Source of the DNA: Pontibacter fetidus
GTDB lineage: Bacteria; Bacteroidota; Bacteroidia; Cytophagales; Hymenobacteraceae
DNA length: 64,000 bases
Direction of reading: 5' to 3'
Assembly (NCBI RefSeq): GCF_010119545.1
Contig: NZ_JAAEAA010000006.1
Location: 1 to 64,000, forward strand
In this document: positions 1 through 8,776 of the stretch, in pieces
Layout: every line of letters begins with the position of its first letter
Position numbering within the stretch: the stretch's first letter is position 1
Translations under genes and position numbers: made by a program
Notes under the pieces: generated by a model
Database searches by the model: none
What the model was told of the DNA's origin: nothing
Seen by the model: only the letters and a program-made list of their open reading frames with translations

Positions 1-145
1 TGATCAGGATATTTGAAAAGGGGCTAAATAAGAAAATTGGTTTGACCTTCCTGTAGAAATTGCGCACCCTAACCCGGCACAGGCTCCATACTCGGCTTCG
101 CCTCGTTCACAGCCTGTACTAACCGTTAGCTACACACTTAAAACA
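1..145. other. intergenic edge
   Basis: No reading frame or RNA gene could be supported here. Downstream of the minus-strand lipoprotein gene there is an imperfect inverted repeat around 80-118 (ACAGGCT...AGCCTGT) that could act as a weak terminator for that gene. Confidence 0.4.
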
Positions 146-631
146 TTAACTTGAATGGTCCGCCACAATTTTCCAGCCATCGGCAAACCGTTGAAAAATC
201 ACTGAAAAATGTCCCTGCAGATCTCCTTTGGCAGCTTCGCGTTGCAGGTGCCACTTCCCTACTACCAGTATATTATCTGCTGACAATGGCCGTACTTCTT
301 TCAGGTCGAAAGTGAGCTTACCCATAGCTGATACGTCGGGGTAGCTGCGTTTATAGTTGTCCAGGGTTTGTTGCCAGCCATATGTTAAGCCACTTTTGCC
401 AATAAACAACAACGAGTCTGATTTCCAGTAGCCCTGCATGTAGCCTTCCAGGTTGCCGGCGCTCCAATGGGCTGCTTGTTCAGTCAGTACTTTTTTTACT
501 GCTTCTATACTTTCGGGCTGGGTTATAGTTTGTGTTTGTGCTGTTGCAACTGGCCTGGCAGGTTGGCAGCTGCCAAGTATAAGTTGCAGACCAAAAGCCA
601 CTAGTAGTAGTAAACTATTTCTGGTTTTCAT
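146..631 (-). CDS. NTF2-like / DUF4440 lipoprotein
   Basis: This encodes a 161-residue secreted lipoprotein with an N-terminal signal ending in a lipobox (Leu-Gly-Ser-Cys, Cys about 22), followed by a roughly 125-residue SnoaL/NTF2-like cone fold of the DUF4440 type. The closing stretch, with conserved Gly-His-Phe-Ser and Asp-Gly-Trp-Lys-Ile-Val-Ala-Asp-His-Ser motifs, is typical of that fold. An upstream extension of 28 codons is open, but the ATG at 631 places the signal peptide at the N-terminus, so I chose it. Its start overlaps the end of mtgA by 17 bases, so the two are probably co-transcribed. Enzymatic activity is unknown; many members only bind small ligands. Confidence 0.8.
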   Translation of the reverse strand: MKTRNSLLLLVAFGLQLILGSCQPARPVATAQTQTITQPESIEAVKKVLTEQAAHWSAGNLEGYMQGYWKSDSLLFIGKSGLTYGWQQTLDNYKRSYPDVSAMGKLTFDLKEVRPLSADNILVVGKWHLQREAAKGDLQGHFSVIFQRFADGWKIVADHSS

Positions 632-1352
632 AAGCGGGAAGTATAGATTTGATATATGTTGTACCACCCAGGCGACCCATAGCGCGGGCAATGCGGCCTC
701 GCTTGCGCAATACAAAGCCCGACGGATTTTTAGCGCTGTACTTGATCGGGTTTGGTAACACAGCTGCCAATAAAGCTGCCTGTTTTCGGCCTACATCTTT
801 GGCTGGTTTGTTAAAGTATAGCCAACTGGCTGCTTCTACACCAAATACGCCATCGCCCATTTCGGCAATGTTCAGGTACACTTCCATTATGCGCGCTTTA
901 CCCCAGATCAGTTCAATCAGTACCGTAAAATAGGCTTCTACGGCTTTACGCAAATAGCTGCGCCCATGCCACAGAAAAACGTTTTTGGCTACCTGTTGGC
1001 TTATCGTGCTTCCGCCGCGTATGGTAGTGCCTTTACGATTCCGCTGAAAGGCATCAACTATAGCTTCCACATCGAAGCCGTGGTGCTGCAGAAAAAGCTG
1101 GTCTTCGGAGGCAACTACAGCCAGTGGCAACTGCTCCGACATTTCATCAAGGTCTACAAACGTATGTTTTATAGTTGGGTCGCTCTTGTCGGCTTTGCCG
1201 GCTTCGGCACGGCGTTTTACCATGTGCAGCGTAGCCGGCGGGTCTACCCACTTATACAGCAATACCCAGGCTATACTCAGCAAAAACAGGGTAAGCACCA
1301 ACTTCACAAAAATTAACTTTACCTGGCGCAGGCCAATTCGCTTTTTACTCAT
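615..1352 (-). CDS. mtgA: monofunctional peptidoglycan transglycosylase MtgA
   Basis: MtgA polymerises lipid II into glycan strands on the outer face of the inner membrane. The 245-residue protein has one N-terminal membrane anchor (about 13-34) and a GT51 domain. Family motifs are present: Ala-Ser-Glu-Asp-Gln at 81-85 with catalytic Glu83, Gly-Gly-Ser-Thr-Ile-Ser-Gln-Gln at 113-120, and Met-Glu-Val-Tyr-Leu-Asn near 156-161. There is no transpeptidase domain, which separates it from bifunctional PBP1-type enzymes. Length matches the family. It is followed with a 17-base overlap by an NTF2-like lipoprotein and diverges from the LON-domain gene at 1507. Confidence 0.95.
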   Translation of the reverse strand: MSKKRIGLRQVKLIFVKLVLTLFLLSIAWVLLYKWVDPPATLHMVKRRAEAGKADKSDPTIKHTFVDLDEMSEQLPLAVVASEDQLFLQHHGFDVEAIVDAFQRNRKGTTIRGGSTISQQVAKNVFLWHGRSYLRKAVEAYFTVLIELIWGKARIMEVYLNIAEMGDGVFGVEAASWLYFNKPAKDVGRKQAALLAAVLPNPIKYSAKNPSGFVLRKRGRIARAMGRLGGTTYIKSILPAYENQK

Positions 1353-1506
1353 AAAAGCTCTTCAGATTAAGGTCGCAAAGGTATAGCATTCACCGGATTT
1401 TTTCAGCCAAATTTTGAGATGCAATTATCTGCTTTCCGGTGCCGCTACGTATGGTTTAAACAAAAGCCGGTTTACCGGCTTATAACTACAAAACCCGTTG
1501 TGACCG

Positions 1507-2142
1507 ATGCCAGACTATCTGCCCTTGTTTCCGTTGAATATTGTGGTGTACCCCGGCGAAAAACTGAACCTGCACATTTTTGAGCCAAGGTATAAACAAC
1601 TAGTGCTCGACTGCATTATGAGCGGCAAAAATTTCGGCATCCCGACCTACATTCAGAACAGTGTGGGACAATTTGGTACCGAAGTAGAAATACTGGGTAT
1701 TGAAAAGAAATATGATAACGGCGAAATGGATATCCGGAGCAAGGGCACACGCGTGTTTAAAGTGCTAAAGTTTGACAGAACTGCCCCGGGCAGGCTATAT
1801 GCAGCCGGAGAAGTTGAGTGGGTAACATATGCAGATGACGAGGATATCGTTACCAAAACCAGGATCAGGGAATGTATGGAAAAACTATACGAGGCCCTCG
1901 GTTTAAAAAGCCTATCCATGGACCTGAAAACGGATTTTAAGAGTTTTGATATAGCCCACCAGCTGGGCCTTAACCTGGACCAGGAATACGCACTGCTGCA
2001 AATGCTACACGAAAGCGACCGCCAGGAAGCCATTTTACAACACCTCGAAAACATACTGCCCATTGTACTGGAAACCGAAAAACTGAAAGAGCGCGTAAAG
2101 CTCAACGGCCACTTCAAATACCTAAAACCACCCGAGTTTTAA
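1507..2142 (+). CDS. LON peptidase substrate-binding domain protein
   Basis: This 211-residue protein consists essentially of the Lon N-terminal (LAN/PUA-like) domain: it starts with Leu-Pro-Leu-Phe-Pro-Leu-Asn-Ile-Val-Val-Tyr-Pro-Gly, continues with Leu-His-Ile-Phe-Glu-Pro-Arg-Tyr and a Gly-Thr-Arg-Val-Phe-Lys-Val segment, and ends in a helical bundle (about 115-200). The AAA ATPase and Ser-Lys protease domains of Lon are absent. Such stand-alone proteins are common in bacteria and are thought to bind proteins; the partner is unknown. The first ATG after the divergent promoter region is used. Confidence 0.88.
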   Translation: MPDYLPLFPLNIVVYPGEKLNLHIFEPRYKQLVLDCIMSGKNFGIPTYIQNSVGQFGTEVEILGIEKKYDNGEMDIRSKGTRVFKVLKFDRTAPGRLYAAGEVEWVTYADDEDIVTKTRIRECMEKLYEALGLKSLSMDLKTDFKSFDIAHQLGLNLDQEYALLQMLHESDRQEAILQHLENILPIVLETEKLKERVKLNGHFKYLKPPEF

Positions 2143-2149
2143 CAATCAA

Positions 2150-2219
2150 TAAATCACTTTCTAACTTTCTAACTTATAAACTTTCTAACTCCCAAACTCT
2201 TAAACTCCCAAACTCCTAC
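2150..2219. repeat. low-complexity spacer (CTAACTTT / CAAACTC units)
   Basis: A run of short, imperfect units (CTAACTTTCTAACTT, CCCAAACTC twice) fills the gap before the metallophosphoesterase gene. The complementary purine-rich vocabulary (AAGTTAGAAAGT, AGTTTGGAAG) recurs near 20147-20195 and 21621-21661. It looks like recurrent spacer sequence rather than coding. Confidence 0.5.
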
Positions 2220-3443
2220 ATGCTTCTTTACTTCCTCATCATCATACCCACACTTTTTATCGTGTTTCTGCTGTTCAGTTACTGGCAGGAATGGAAGTAT
2301 AGGCGCAAACCATACTACAAACTTGCGGATGTAGGCTGGCGGCAAACCCCACTCCCATCCGATAATGAGAAAGTTTATTCGCTGGCAATGCTCGGCGATG
2401 TAGGCGCAGTGGCAACCGATGGCACTGACCCGGTACTGAACCAATTCAAAAAATGGCAGCAGCAAAATGAGGAGGCTGGCATCGCTGTTTTTCTGGGGGA
2501 TAACCTGTACCCTGTTGGCTTGCCACCCGAAGGGCATCGTCATCGCTTACTGGCCGAGAAACGCCTGCAAACTATACTTGACCAACTACAGCACTATAAT
2601 ACCCGCTCCGTTTTCCTGAGCGGCAACCACGACTGGAACAAAGGCCGCCCTGACGGTTACCAGTACATGCTGCGCCAGGAAAAGTACATAACCGAAGCGT
2701 TGCAAAACCCCGAAAGTTACCAGCCCCCGCATGGCTGTCCTGGTCCGGTAACTATACAGTTGGCAGAAGGCTTGTTGCTGGTCGTGATCAATACGCAATG
2801 GTGGGTGCAACGCGGCGAAAAGCCATTAGGCAGCAAGTATAATTGCCCTTATACCGATATAGAAGAATTTTACATTGAGCTTAATACCCTGCTCCGCAAA
2901 AACAGGCATCAGCATATCATCATTGCTGCGCATCACCCGCTTTACAGCAACGCCCTGCATGGTGGTAAGTTTACCATCAGGCAGCACCTTTTCCCATTAA
3001 CGGCGGCTCATAAACGTTTTCTGATACCGTTACCTATACTTGGTTCGCTTTACCCGTTCTACCGCAAGTTCTTCGGGGCTTATGAGGATATGTCGCATAA
3101 AAAGTATAAACGCATGCGTAAAAGGTTGTTGCAGATCTTTCACAGGTACCAGAACATAGTTTACGTAGCCGGACATGACCACAACCTGCAGCATTTCGAG
3201 AAACGGGGAAACCATTACCTGGTAAGCGGCTCCGGCAGTAAAACATCGTTCGTTAAAAAAGGCGGGAGCGCTACATTTACGTTAGAACAACCGGGCTTTG
3301 TAACGCTCAACTACTATAGCAACGGCGACATTTGGCTGGAAATACACATTGCCACACCAGGTACACCTGAGACAGCACCAGATGAAGTCATCTTCCGAAA
3401 AAAACTACAAACTATAACTGTACCCCGCGAACAGCCTGCTTGA
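2220..3443 (+). CDS. membrane-anchored metallophosphoesterase
   Basis: A 407-residue calcineurin-like phosphoesterase with one N-terminal transmembrane helix (about 2-22). The dinuclear-metal motifs occur in order: Gly-Asp (59-60), Gly-Asp-Asn (93-95), Gly-Asn-His-Asp (135-138), Ala-Ala-His-His-Pro, and Ala-Gly-His-Asp-His near residue 320. The catalytic domain probably faces the periplasm or cell surface. The substrate cannot be inferred from sequence. The gene stands alone between a LON-domain gene and a repeat-bearing spacer. Confidence 0.9.
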   Translation: MLLYFLIIIPTLFIVFLLFSYWQEWKYRRKPYYKLADVGWRQTPLPSDNEKVYSLAMLGDVGAVATDGTDPVLNQFKKWQQQNEEAGIAVFLGDNLYPVGLPPEGHRHRLLAEKRLQTILDQLQHYNTRSVFLSGNHDWNKGRPDGYQYMLRQEKYITEALQNPESYQPPHGCPGPVTIQLAEGLLLVVINTQWWVQRGEKPLGSKYNCPYTDIEEFYIELNTLLRKNRHQHIIIAAHHPLYSNALHGGKFTIRQHLFPLTAAHKRFLIPLPILGSLYPFYRKFFGAYEDMSHKKYKRMRKRLLQIFHRYQNIVYVAGHDHNLQHFEKRGNHYLVSGSGSKTSFVKKGGSATFTLEQPGFVTLNYYSNGDIWLEIHIATPGTPETAPDEVIFRKKLQTITVPREQPA

Positions 3444-3856
3444 TACTTGGAGAAGCTGGTAATGTTAACAAATTAACCCATCCCTAACCCCTTCGAGTAG
3501 GAGAATTTATTTCAGCATGGCACAAGCGTCCTACCCTAGAAATTCTCCTGGTTTTAGAAAAGTGACTTGCTTTCGAAAGGTCTCGTGCCCATTAAATTAT
3601 TTCCCCCGCTCGCGTCCCGCGTGTGAGCTACCTGTGGCGTCCTGACACGTTTTAAAATTTTCTTAAAAATTCTGACAACTATAAACTATAGTTTGATGTG
3701 GCCAGAGTCTGCTGATAATGCACACACGCGGGACGCGGGCAAGGTCCATATACTTGCGCGGGGATTACTTTTGTGTTTAACTACAAAATCTAATAATAGC
3801 CTTTACCAAACCAGAGGTATTTCAACTATACCTTCATAATCAAGAAATCTGCTTTT
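3444..3856. other. intergenic spacer holding an inverted-repeat element
   Basis: No coding sequence is seen. Around 3477-3545 there is a degenerate copy of the 'cccctaacccctt...gaggggaattt' spacer repeat found elsewhere in the window. 3600-3745 is an inverted-repeat element annotated separately. It contains one AACTATAGTT palindrome (3684-3693). Confidence 0.6.
3600..3745 (-). repeat. REP/BIME-like inverted-repeat element, copy 1 (divergent)
   Basis: The arms at about 3604-3630 and 3719-3744 are imperfect reverse complements built on CGCGTCCCGCG. An internal 'gtggccagagtc' is the reverse complement of the 'gactctggccac' in the copy at 23525, so this copy lies in the opposite orientation. It is the most diverged and longest copy, and an AACTATAGTT palindrome sits in its centre. 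Confidence 0.75.
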
Positions 3857-4765
3857 TTATTCATTCTCCGCTTCAGGCTGGGGCAATATTACTTTCAGGC
3901 TTTTAGGTTTAATTTTCACCCGTATTTCGTCGCTTAGTTTTACAGGTTCGCCATCAATGTGCATCACTTCATGCTCCGCGTTATGAATAATGGCAGAGCG
4001 GCAGGTAAGTTTACGGGTATAAACAGAGTCATCTATACTATCGGTGTATAGTTTGTATAGGATACCCAGCCCGGCTGCTTTCGGAAATCGCTCTATCAGG
4101 CAAATCTCAAAACGTCCGTCGTTAAGTATACCTGTGGGGTTTATGGCAGCGTTACTCCCAAATGCATTGGCGTTGGCTATAGTTACCATAAACGCTTCAC
4201 CTTCAAACCGCTCCGTATCGGTTTCGATGGTATAAAACTTTGGCTCGTAGCTCAGGTATTCCTGCAAGGCTATCCAGGCATAAGAACCTGGACCACGCGT
4301 TTCTCCTTCGCTAAAACGCTTCACCACCAAAGCATTAAACCCCAGATCAGATAAATGGATGGAAGGCTGTCCGTTTATATCGAGGGTATCAATGTTACGC
4401 ACCACATGGCGATGGATCAGCTCCAGAGCATTTTCGGTATCCTGGGGGATGTGCAGGTCTTTTGATAAACCATTACCAGAACCCAGCGGGATAATACCAA
4501 GCGGTGTAGAGGTATCTATCAGCAAGGCGGCCACCTGGCTAACCGTTCCGTCGCCGCCCACCGCAAATACTGCTTCCGGTTTATGTTCTGCTATCAGTTT
4601 TTTAATAGCTGCGTCGTCTTCTTCGCCGGTCGTTTTATAAAACACATGGGTTATGTTATGCTCCCGGCAAATGGTTTCTATCTCTTCTTCCAGCGCTTCC
4701 TTATCAATATCACCGGCTATCGGGTTAATGACGAACAGTATGGTATGGGGCACTTCATTTTCCAT
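3857..4765 (-). CDS. diacylglycerol kinase-family lipid kinase (YegS/DgkB type)
   Basis: This protein probably phosphorylates diacylglycerol or a related lipid at the membrane using ATP. It is 302 residues from the ATG at 4765; an in-frame GTG at 4798 would add 11 residues. It shows the N-terminal Asn-Pro-Ile-Ala-Gly (14-18), the nucleotide-binding Gly-Gly-Asp-Gly-Thr (70-74) and Pro-Leu-Gly-Ser-Gly-Asn-Gly-Leu (93-100), and the C-terminal Met-His-Ile-Asp-Gly-Glu-Pro motif, all characteristic of DAGK_cat/YegS proteins. It has no transmembrane segment, as usual for the family. The exact lipid substrate is not determinable. Confidence 0.92.
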   Translation of the reverse strand: MENEVPHTILFVINPIAGDIDKEALEEEIETICREHNITHVFYKTTGEEDDAAIKKLIAEHKPEAVFAVGGDGTVSQVAALLIDTSTPLGIIPLGSGNGLSKDLHIPQDTENALELIHRHVVRNIDTLDINGQPSIHLSDLGFNALVVKRFSEGETRGPGSYAWIALQEYLSYEPKFYTIETDTERFEGEAFMVTIANANAFGSNAAINPTGILNDGRFEICLIERFPKAAGLGILYKLYTDSIDDSVYTRKLTCRSAIIHNAEHEVMHIDGEPVKLSDEIRVKIKPKSLKVILPQPEAENE

Positions 4766-4830
4766 CTTCTTAACAGGTATTTCGTGTTTTGATACCACTG
4801 ATACGGTAAATTACGGATAAGGTAAGGCAC

Positions 4831-4887
4831 AAAAAAAACTAACCTGTACGATAGGTTAGTTTTTTCCTGCAAGCCCGTTACGGGCTT
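4831..4887 (-). terminator. double hairpin terminator
   Basis: Downstream of the minus-strand Ser/Gly-rich gene lie a small hairpin (AAGCCCG tta CGGGCTT, 4871-4887) and then a 9-bp stem (AACTAACCT / AGGTTAGTT, 4838-4860) that is followed on the minus strand by a run of eight T. Confidence 0.8.
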
Positions 4888-4897
4888 TGTTTACGTC

Positions 4898-5104
4898 TTA
4901 TCTGCTTCCTGATTTAGATCCTCCAGATGAGCTAGAAGAACCTGATGATCCGGATTTTGAAGATGAACCTGATGATGAAGAACCAGATGCACCTCCTGAA
5001 GATTTAGAAGTTGTTGATTTTCCGGCATTTGTTTTACCTGAAGTTGACGAAGAAGAAGATCCTGACTTCGAAGAACCTTTTGAGTTATCGTTTTTAGTTG
5101 CCAT
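4898..5104 (-). CDS. Ser/Gly/Lys low-complexity small protein
   Basis: A 68-residue protein made almost wholly of Ser, Gly, Lys and Thr, with an N-terminal Met-Ala-Thr-Lys-Asn-Asp. It has no signal peptide or domain and should be disordered and basic. The opposite strand is also open through this stretch (Asp/Glu-rich), but the minus strand has a clear terminator directly after its stop and a start like the Lys-rich protein at 28660. Function unknown. Confidence 0.6.
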   Translation of the reverse strand: MATKNDNSKGSSKSGSSSSSTSGKTNAGKSTTSKSSGGASGSSSSGSSSKSGSSGSSSSSGGSKSGSR

Positions 5105-5255
5105 TGTAATTTAGCTTTCAGTTTAAGTTTGTTTTAGATCAGAAGTACCCACAGCCTGCAGCTGTGTTGCGAGAGCTTATTTGCAGTAAACTGCAATACA
5201 TTTATACATAAAGTTCTGTGTAAGGTTGTAAATGCTGCTATTTATTTTGCACTTT

Positions 5256-6064
5256 TTACGGAATTAAGTCTTCAGGCAGGCCTTTTGGGTATTCTTCTTG
5301 TATGGCTTGTTCTATTTTAGCTATCCGGTTACCGGGGTTTGGGTGGGTTTGGGCAAACTCGGGTCCGCTGGCACCGCCGCTGGTTTCTTCCAGTATGCGC
5401 ATTACTTCCAGCATAGCCCTTGGGTCATAACCAGCTTCACCAGTTAAGCGCACCGCCGCCTGTCTGATTCCAGTTCATCCTCGCGCCCGTAGCGCATGTT
5501 CAGCAATTTTCCGATCATGGCGGCAGCAATGGCACCGGTCCGTGAGGCCGGGTTGCTAGGGTCGTAAGTTGCTATAGCTGCAGCGCCAGTAAGCCCCTGC
5601 GTAAGTTTTGCCTTCGCCAGTTGCTCCGCCGAATGCCTGGCTACCACATGCCCTATTTCATGCCCTAACACACCAGCTACCTGACCTTCCGAGTTTAAGC
5701 GTTTCAGCAAACCTGCGGTAATGAATACCTGGCCACCCGGCAAAGCAAAAGCGTTTACGGTCTGTTCATCCGCAAGCAAATGGAAGTCGAATTTATACGG
5801 CGATTTACCTGCGGCGGTCTGCTGTACTATAGCCTGGCCAATTTCTTTAATGCGGTTGGCCGCTTCCTGGTCCGGATGCAGGCCGCCATACTGCGATGCC
5901 ATTTCAGGTGCAGCCTGTAGCCCGAGCGCTATTTCCTGCTCTACGGTCATGTCTACGTGTTGTTCTTCGCCGGTAAATTCGTTTTGTTCGGTATTGCACC
6001 AATATGTTACCAGCGACACAGCCGCAATTAGTATGGCAATTATGAATTTTATCAGTCCTCTCAT
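5256..6064 (-). pseudogene. M48-family metalloprotease, frameshifted
   Basis: Two abutting minus-strand frames together make one M48 (BepA/LoiP-like) secreted zinc protease. The first (5444-6064) has a membrane/signal segment (about 5-21), a LoiP/BepA-like N-terminus and the zinc site His-Glu-Ile-Gly-His (135-139), then the third-ligand motif Asp-Glu-Leu-Glu-Ser-Asp (about 196-201). It then runs into a stop. The conserved continuation (Val-Arg-Leu-Thr-Gly-Glu-Ala-Gly-Tyr-Asp-Pro) lies in another frame. One base missing from the GC-rich run at 5452-5460 would restore Ser-Asp-Arg-x-Ala-Val-Arg-Leu. Either this is a real single-base inactivation or a sequencing error; all other conserved features are intact. 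Confidence 0.85.
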
Positions 6065-6288
6065 AGTGTTAGGTTATAGTTGCATATAGTGCACTTTATT
6101 ATATGTGTAGTAGCTTTTCGGATTTATACGGCTTTGCTTCACGTTGGCTCATAGCATACGTATAACCAAACGCAAACAAGCGGTACAAAAGCTACCGCAA
6201 AAAATGCTATACTTAACTATAGATTTATCGTATTACGTATACAAAAGCTGCCCGTAAGGGCGCAAAATACAGACCTAAACTATAGACT

Positions 6289-6486
6289 ATGAATATGAAA
6301 AGAACATTTGGTGCCCTGCTTACCATACTGGGCATCATAGGTATTATCTGGGGGGCATATGCTTTCCTGATGGGTGGTGATGGTGTGGCAGTTGGCAAAT
6401 TTACAGCTGCTGTTCCGTTTGTTATCGGGTTGATCTTCTTCTTTTCGGGAATAAGCCTTGTAAAGACAACCAAAGACCAGACCTGA
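6289..6486 (+). CDS. small two-helix membrane protein
   Basis: A 65-residue protein with two hydrophobic helices (about 5-27 and 38-59) separated by a Gly-rich turn (Met-Gly-Gly-Asp-Gly-Val). Short charged ends and a strong terminator directly after the stop support a real gene. No function is recognisable. An in-frame second ATG two codons in is an alternative start. Confidence 0.7.
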   Translation: MNMKRTFGALLTILGIIGIIWGAYAFLMGGDGVAVGKFTAAVPFVIGLIFFFSGISLVKTTKDQT

Positions 6487-6500
6487 CAATAGTTATTATA

Positions 6501-6543
6501 AAACAAGAAAGCCCCGACATAACTGCCGGGGCTTTCTTGTTTT
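6501..6543. terminator. bidirectional terminator
   Basis: A perfect 16-bp stem (AAACAAGAAAGCCCCG and its complement) with a 10-base loop sits between the convergent genes ending at 6486 (+) and 6573 (-). T-rich tails on both strands allow it to serve both. Confidence 0.9.
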
Positions 6544-6572
6544 ATAGTATACCAGGTAAACCTGTTTCCGAA

Positions 6573-7388
6573 TTAGCTGTTCAGGGCAAAAGCGGGTATT
6601 TCAGCGGCAAAGCTTTCTACTGCCAGGTTCATGTTCAGGTAATCTGAGCGGTAAGACTTATCGTTGCTGTGCAGGTAAATTACCGTTTCATTTTTTATAG
6701 TTTCGATCACTTCTTTTGATACCTCGGTTGGTAACGCAGGGCAACCCAGGCTTCTGCCTAATCGGCCATACTGCTTTATAAAATCCTTGGTAGCATAATC
6801 GGCACCATGTACCACTATAGCACGTTCTCTTGCATTTGTATTAAAGCCTTTATCCAAACCATCCAGTTTAAGCGATAAGCCGTGTTTGCCGAAGTAAGTG
6901 TTATCGGTAACATAAAAACCTAAGCTGCTCATGTAAGAGTTTGGTTGGTTCGAGAACTTAACAGCCTGTACATTGCCAGTATTGCGACCGTGCGCTACCA
7001 ACGTGTTGTACAATACCTTTTTAGCTTTCAGGTCTATTACCCACATACGCTTCTCGCGGCTCGACTTTGTGAAATCAATAACGGTAAGTATAGCTTTGGA
7101 AGAAGATACTTTGTGGCGCTGCTTCAGGTTCATGAAGCCAATATAGGCTTTCTGGAAAACGGGCAGCGATAAGCCTTTACCTTTCAGGTCGGCATCATCA
7201 TAAATATCTTCTACGTGTTCTGTAAAAGCCAACTGTTTCTGGTCGTATGACATGGCGCTGCTGGCAGTGGTTGCCTTATCTGTAACTAAGGCTGAAGTTG
7301 CAGCCGGGCTTGCTGCCATAGGGTTGGCTTCCGGCGAGTTTGAGGACATTAGGCTCAGGGCTAGTAAGAGGATAGCTGTTCTCAACAT
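6573..7388 (-). CDS. murein L,D-transpeptidase catalytic domain protein
   Basis: A 271-residue secreted protein with a signal peptide (about 1-17) and a Ser/Thr/Ala-rich linker to about 48. Its C-terminal half matches the YkuD-related 'murein L,D-transpeptidase catalytic domain' family (PF13645 type): His-Gly at 194-195 and Gly-Arg-Ser-Leu-Gly-Cys-Pro-Ala with the candidate nucleophile Cys216. It would act on peptidoglycan stem peptides in the periplasm. The ATG at 7388 is preferred because it begins the signal sequence; 19 upstream codons are open but would bury it. Confidence 0.88.
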   Translation of the reverse strand: MLRTAILLLALSLMSSNSPEANPMAASPAATSALVTDKATTASSAMSYDQKQLAFTEHVEDIYDDADLKGKGLSLPVFQKAYIGFMNLKQRHKVSSSKAILTVIDFTKSSREKRMWVIDLKAKKVLYNTLVAHGRNTGNVQAVKFSNQPNSYMSSLGFYVTDNTYFGKHGLSLKLDGLDKGFNTNARERAIVVHGADYATKDFIKQYGRLGRSLGCPALPTEVSKEVIETIKNETVIYLHSNDKSYRSDYLNMNLAVESFAAEIPAFALNS

Positions 7389-7642
7389 AGGTTTTGTAAG
7401 ATATCTGGTTAACGTGGTTCGTTTTGTAACAGGTAAAACCCTCAAAATTGTTCCATCAGGGTAAAAATGCCACTTATGTAGTACCCAAAATGCTGTAAGC
7501 TAGCACTATAACAAAATAAACGCAACACAGACGCTTAATAGTATAATTATACCTAATTAAAGTATAGTTTTTACGCAACATTAACTATAGTTCACCCATT
7601 GTTTTACAGGCATTTTGATTATTTATACTTTACTTTTGCAGC

Positions 7643-8044
7643 ATGAAAAACCTAAAACAGCTCCTATACTTATTGTTGTGTTTTATGACCTGGTCGTGCT
7701 ACACACCCGAAAGCCTGAAAGGATTTGACAGCGATACCTGGAAAGCGGATAAAAACGCCTGCAAAGGAGACCGTGCTAAATTAGCTCCCGAGTTTGAAAA
7801 GATAAGAAAGGAGATGTATGGCAAAAAGGAATTTATAGTGCGAAACGTACTGGGTAAGCCGGATAAGGAAAACTTACTGGAACGCAGCCAGCGAATTTAT
7901 TACTATTACCTAGAGGCCGGAACGCAGTGCCAGGACGCCAGCAAACTTTCTGAAGCCAACCGCCTGGAAGTACGAATAAACTCCTTGGGCAAAGTATCGG
8001 GTATCAGCTATAGCAACCCTGAAGAACTGACAAAGCCCGAGTAA
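7643..8044 (+). CDS. lipoprotein, BamE/SmpA-like in outline
   Basis: A 133-residue protein with a signal peptide and lipobox (Thr-Trp-Ser-Cys, Cys about 19). The segment Val-Arg-Asn-Val-Leu-Gly-Lys-Pro-Asp followed by Ile-Tyr-Tyr-Tyr-Tyr and a C-terminal strand resembles the 'G-x-P-D ... Y-Y' pattern of the small BamE/SmpA fold, but the match is weak. Function unassigned. The last codons and stop lie inside a GC hairpin. Confidence 0.7.
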   Translation: MKNLKQLLYLLLCFMTWSCYTPESLKGFDSDTWKADKNACKGDRAKLAPEFEKIRKEMYGKKEFIVRNVLGKPDKENLLERSQRIYYYYLEAGTQCQDASKLSEANRLEVRINSLGKVSGISYSNPEELTKPE

Positions 8045-8055
8045 ACCCGGGCTTT
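8032..8055. terminator. weak hairpin overlapping a stop codon
   Basis: AAAGCCC ... GGGCTTT forms a 7-8 bp stem whose left arm contains the last codons of the lipoprotein gene. There is no good T run on either strand, so its role in termination between these convergent genes is uncertain. Confidence 0.4.
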
Positions 8056-8081
8056 GATAAAACTATAGTTGTGCGGTAACC

Positions 8082-8468
8082 TTAGTGGTTATACAATTCG
8101 GTCAGCTGGTAAGCATTTTGACGGCCTTCCAGTTCCAGGAAACGCTTTAACTGCTCTGAAGACAGCACTTTGGTCAGGGCTTTGTCATTCTGGAAATGCA
8201 CTTTCTGGATGGTGGCATCGTTGGCAGTTGCTGTTTGTTCTGATTGTAATAACTGCTGATAGCGCTGTTCGTTTAACAGTTTTACCTCTTCCTGCTGCGG
8301 TACGGTCAGTTTCAGTTCCTGCACCATTTCTCTGGTCAGCAGTTCGGGACCTGCCACTTCAACTGCCAATACTTTTTTATCCAGACTATCGTCTCCTTTT
8401 GTTAATCGCTGCGAAAAACCTGAAGAAGAAACCAGGCCAAGCGCCAGTATAAGTATATATATTTTCAT
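8082..8468 (-). CDS. secreted helical protein of unknown function
   Basis: A 128-residue protein with a signal peptide (about 1-19), then a mostly helical, Gln/Glu/Leu-rich body. The pattern around Leu-Leu-Thr-Arg-Glu-Met-Val-Gln-Glu-Leu-Lys-Leu and Leu-Ser-Ser-Glu-Gln-Leu-Lys-Arg-Phe-Leu-Glu-Leu-Glu resembles the short periplasmic helical proteins with 'L-x-x-E-Q' repeats seen in this phylum (Spy/CpxP-like in style, no LTxxQ motif). It converges with the lipoprotein gene. Confidence 0.7.
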   Translation of the reverse strand: MKIYILILALGLVSSSGFSQRLTKGDDSLDKKVLAVEVAGPELLTREMVQELKLTVPQQEEVKLLNEQRYQQLLQSEQTATANDATIQKVHFQNDKALTKVLSSEQLKRFLELEGRQNAYQLTELYNH

Positions 8469-8776
8469 AAAATCACTGATTTGAAAACCTGCTGAGCTAC
8501 AGGATATGTTACTAGCTACTTCAACGGAAATTCCCGGATCAGGTTAGCCTATTTTAGTATATTTTTTATAAACTACATATTGGCCTTTACTCCCTCGCAT
8601 TTAGCAGAAATATGATTATTCCAAATACCATCAATACTATATACAGAATAACATATATTAAGCGGTGCAAAATGAATGCAAACCAATTTAAACTATAGAC
8701 TATAATCCATAATTGCGTTTGGTATTTTAGCAAGCAACACTATTAAACTTAAATGTGAATTTTGGAGAGCATAATA
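8469..8776. other. AT-rich intergenic spacer
   Basis: No coding frame is supported. It is AT-rich with partial TATAGTT/AACTATA sites (for example near 8692) and presumably carries the promoter of the minus-strand gene ending at 8082. Confidence 0.4.

Noticed and set aside
4887..5114. Acidic 75-residue plus-strand frame opposite the Ser/Gly gene
   Set aside because: It is the mirror of a Ser/Gly codon run. The minus strand has a good start and a terminator with a T run in the right direction.
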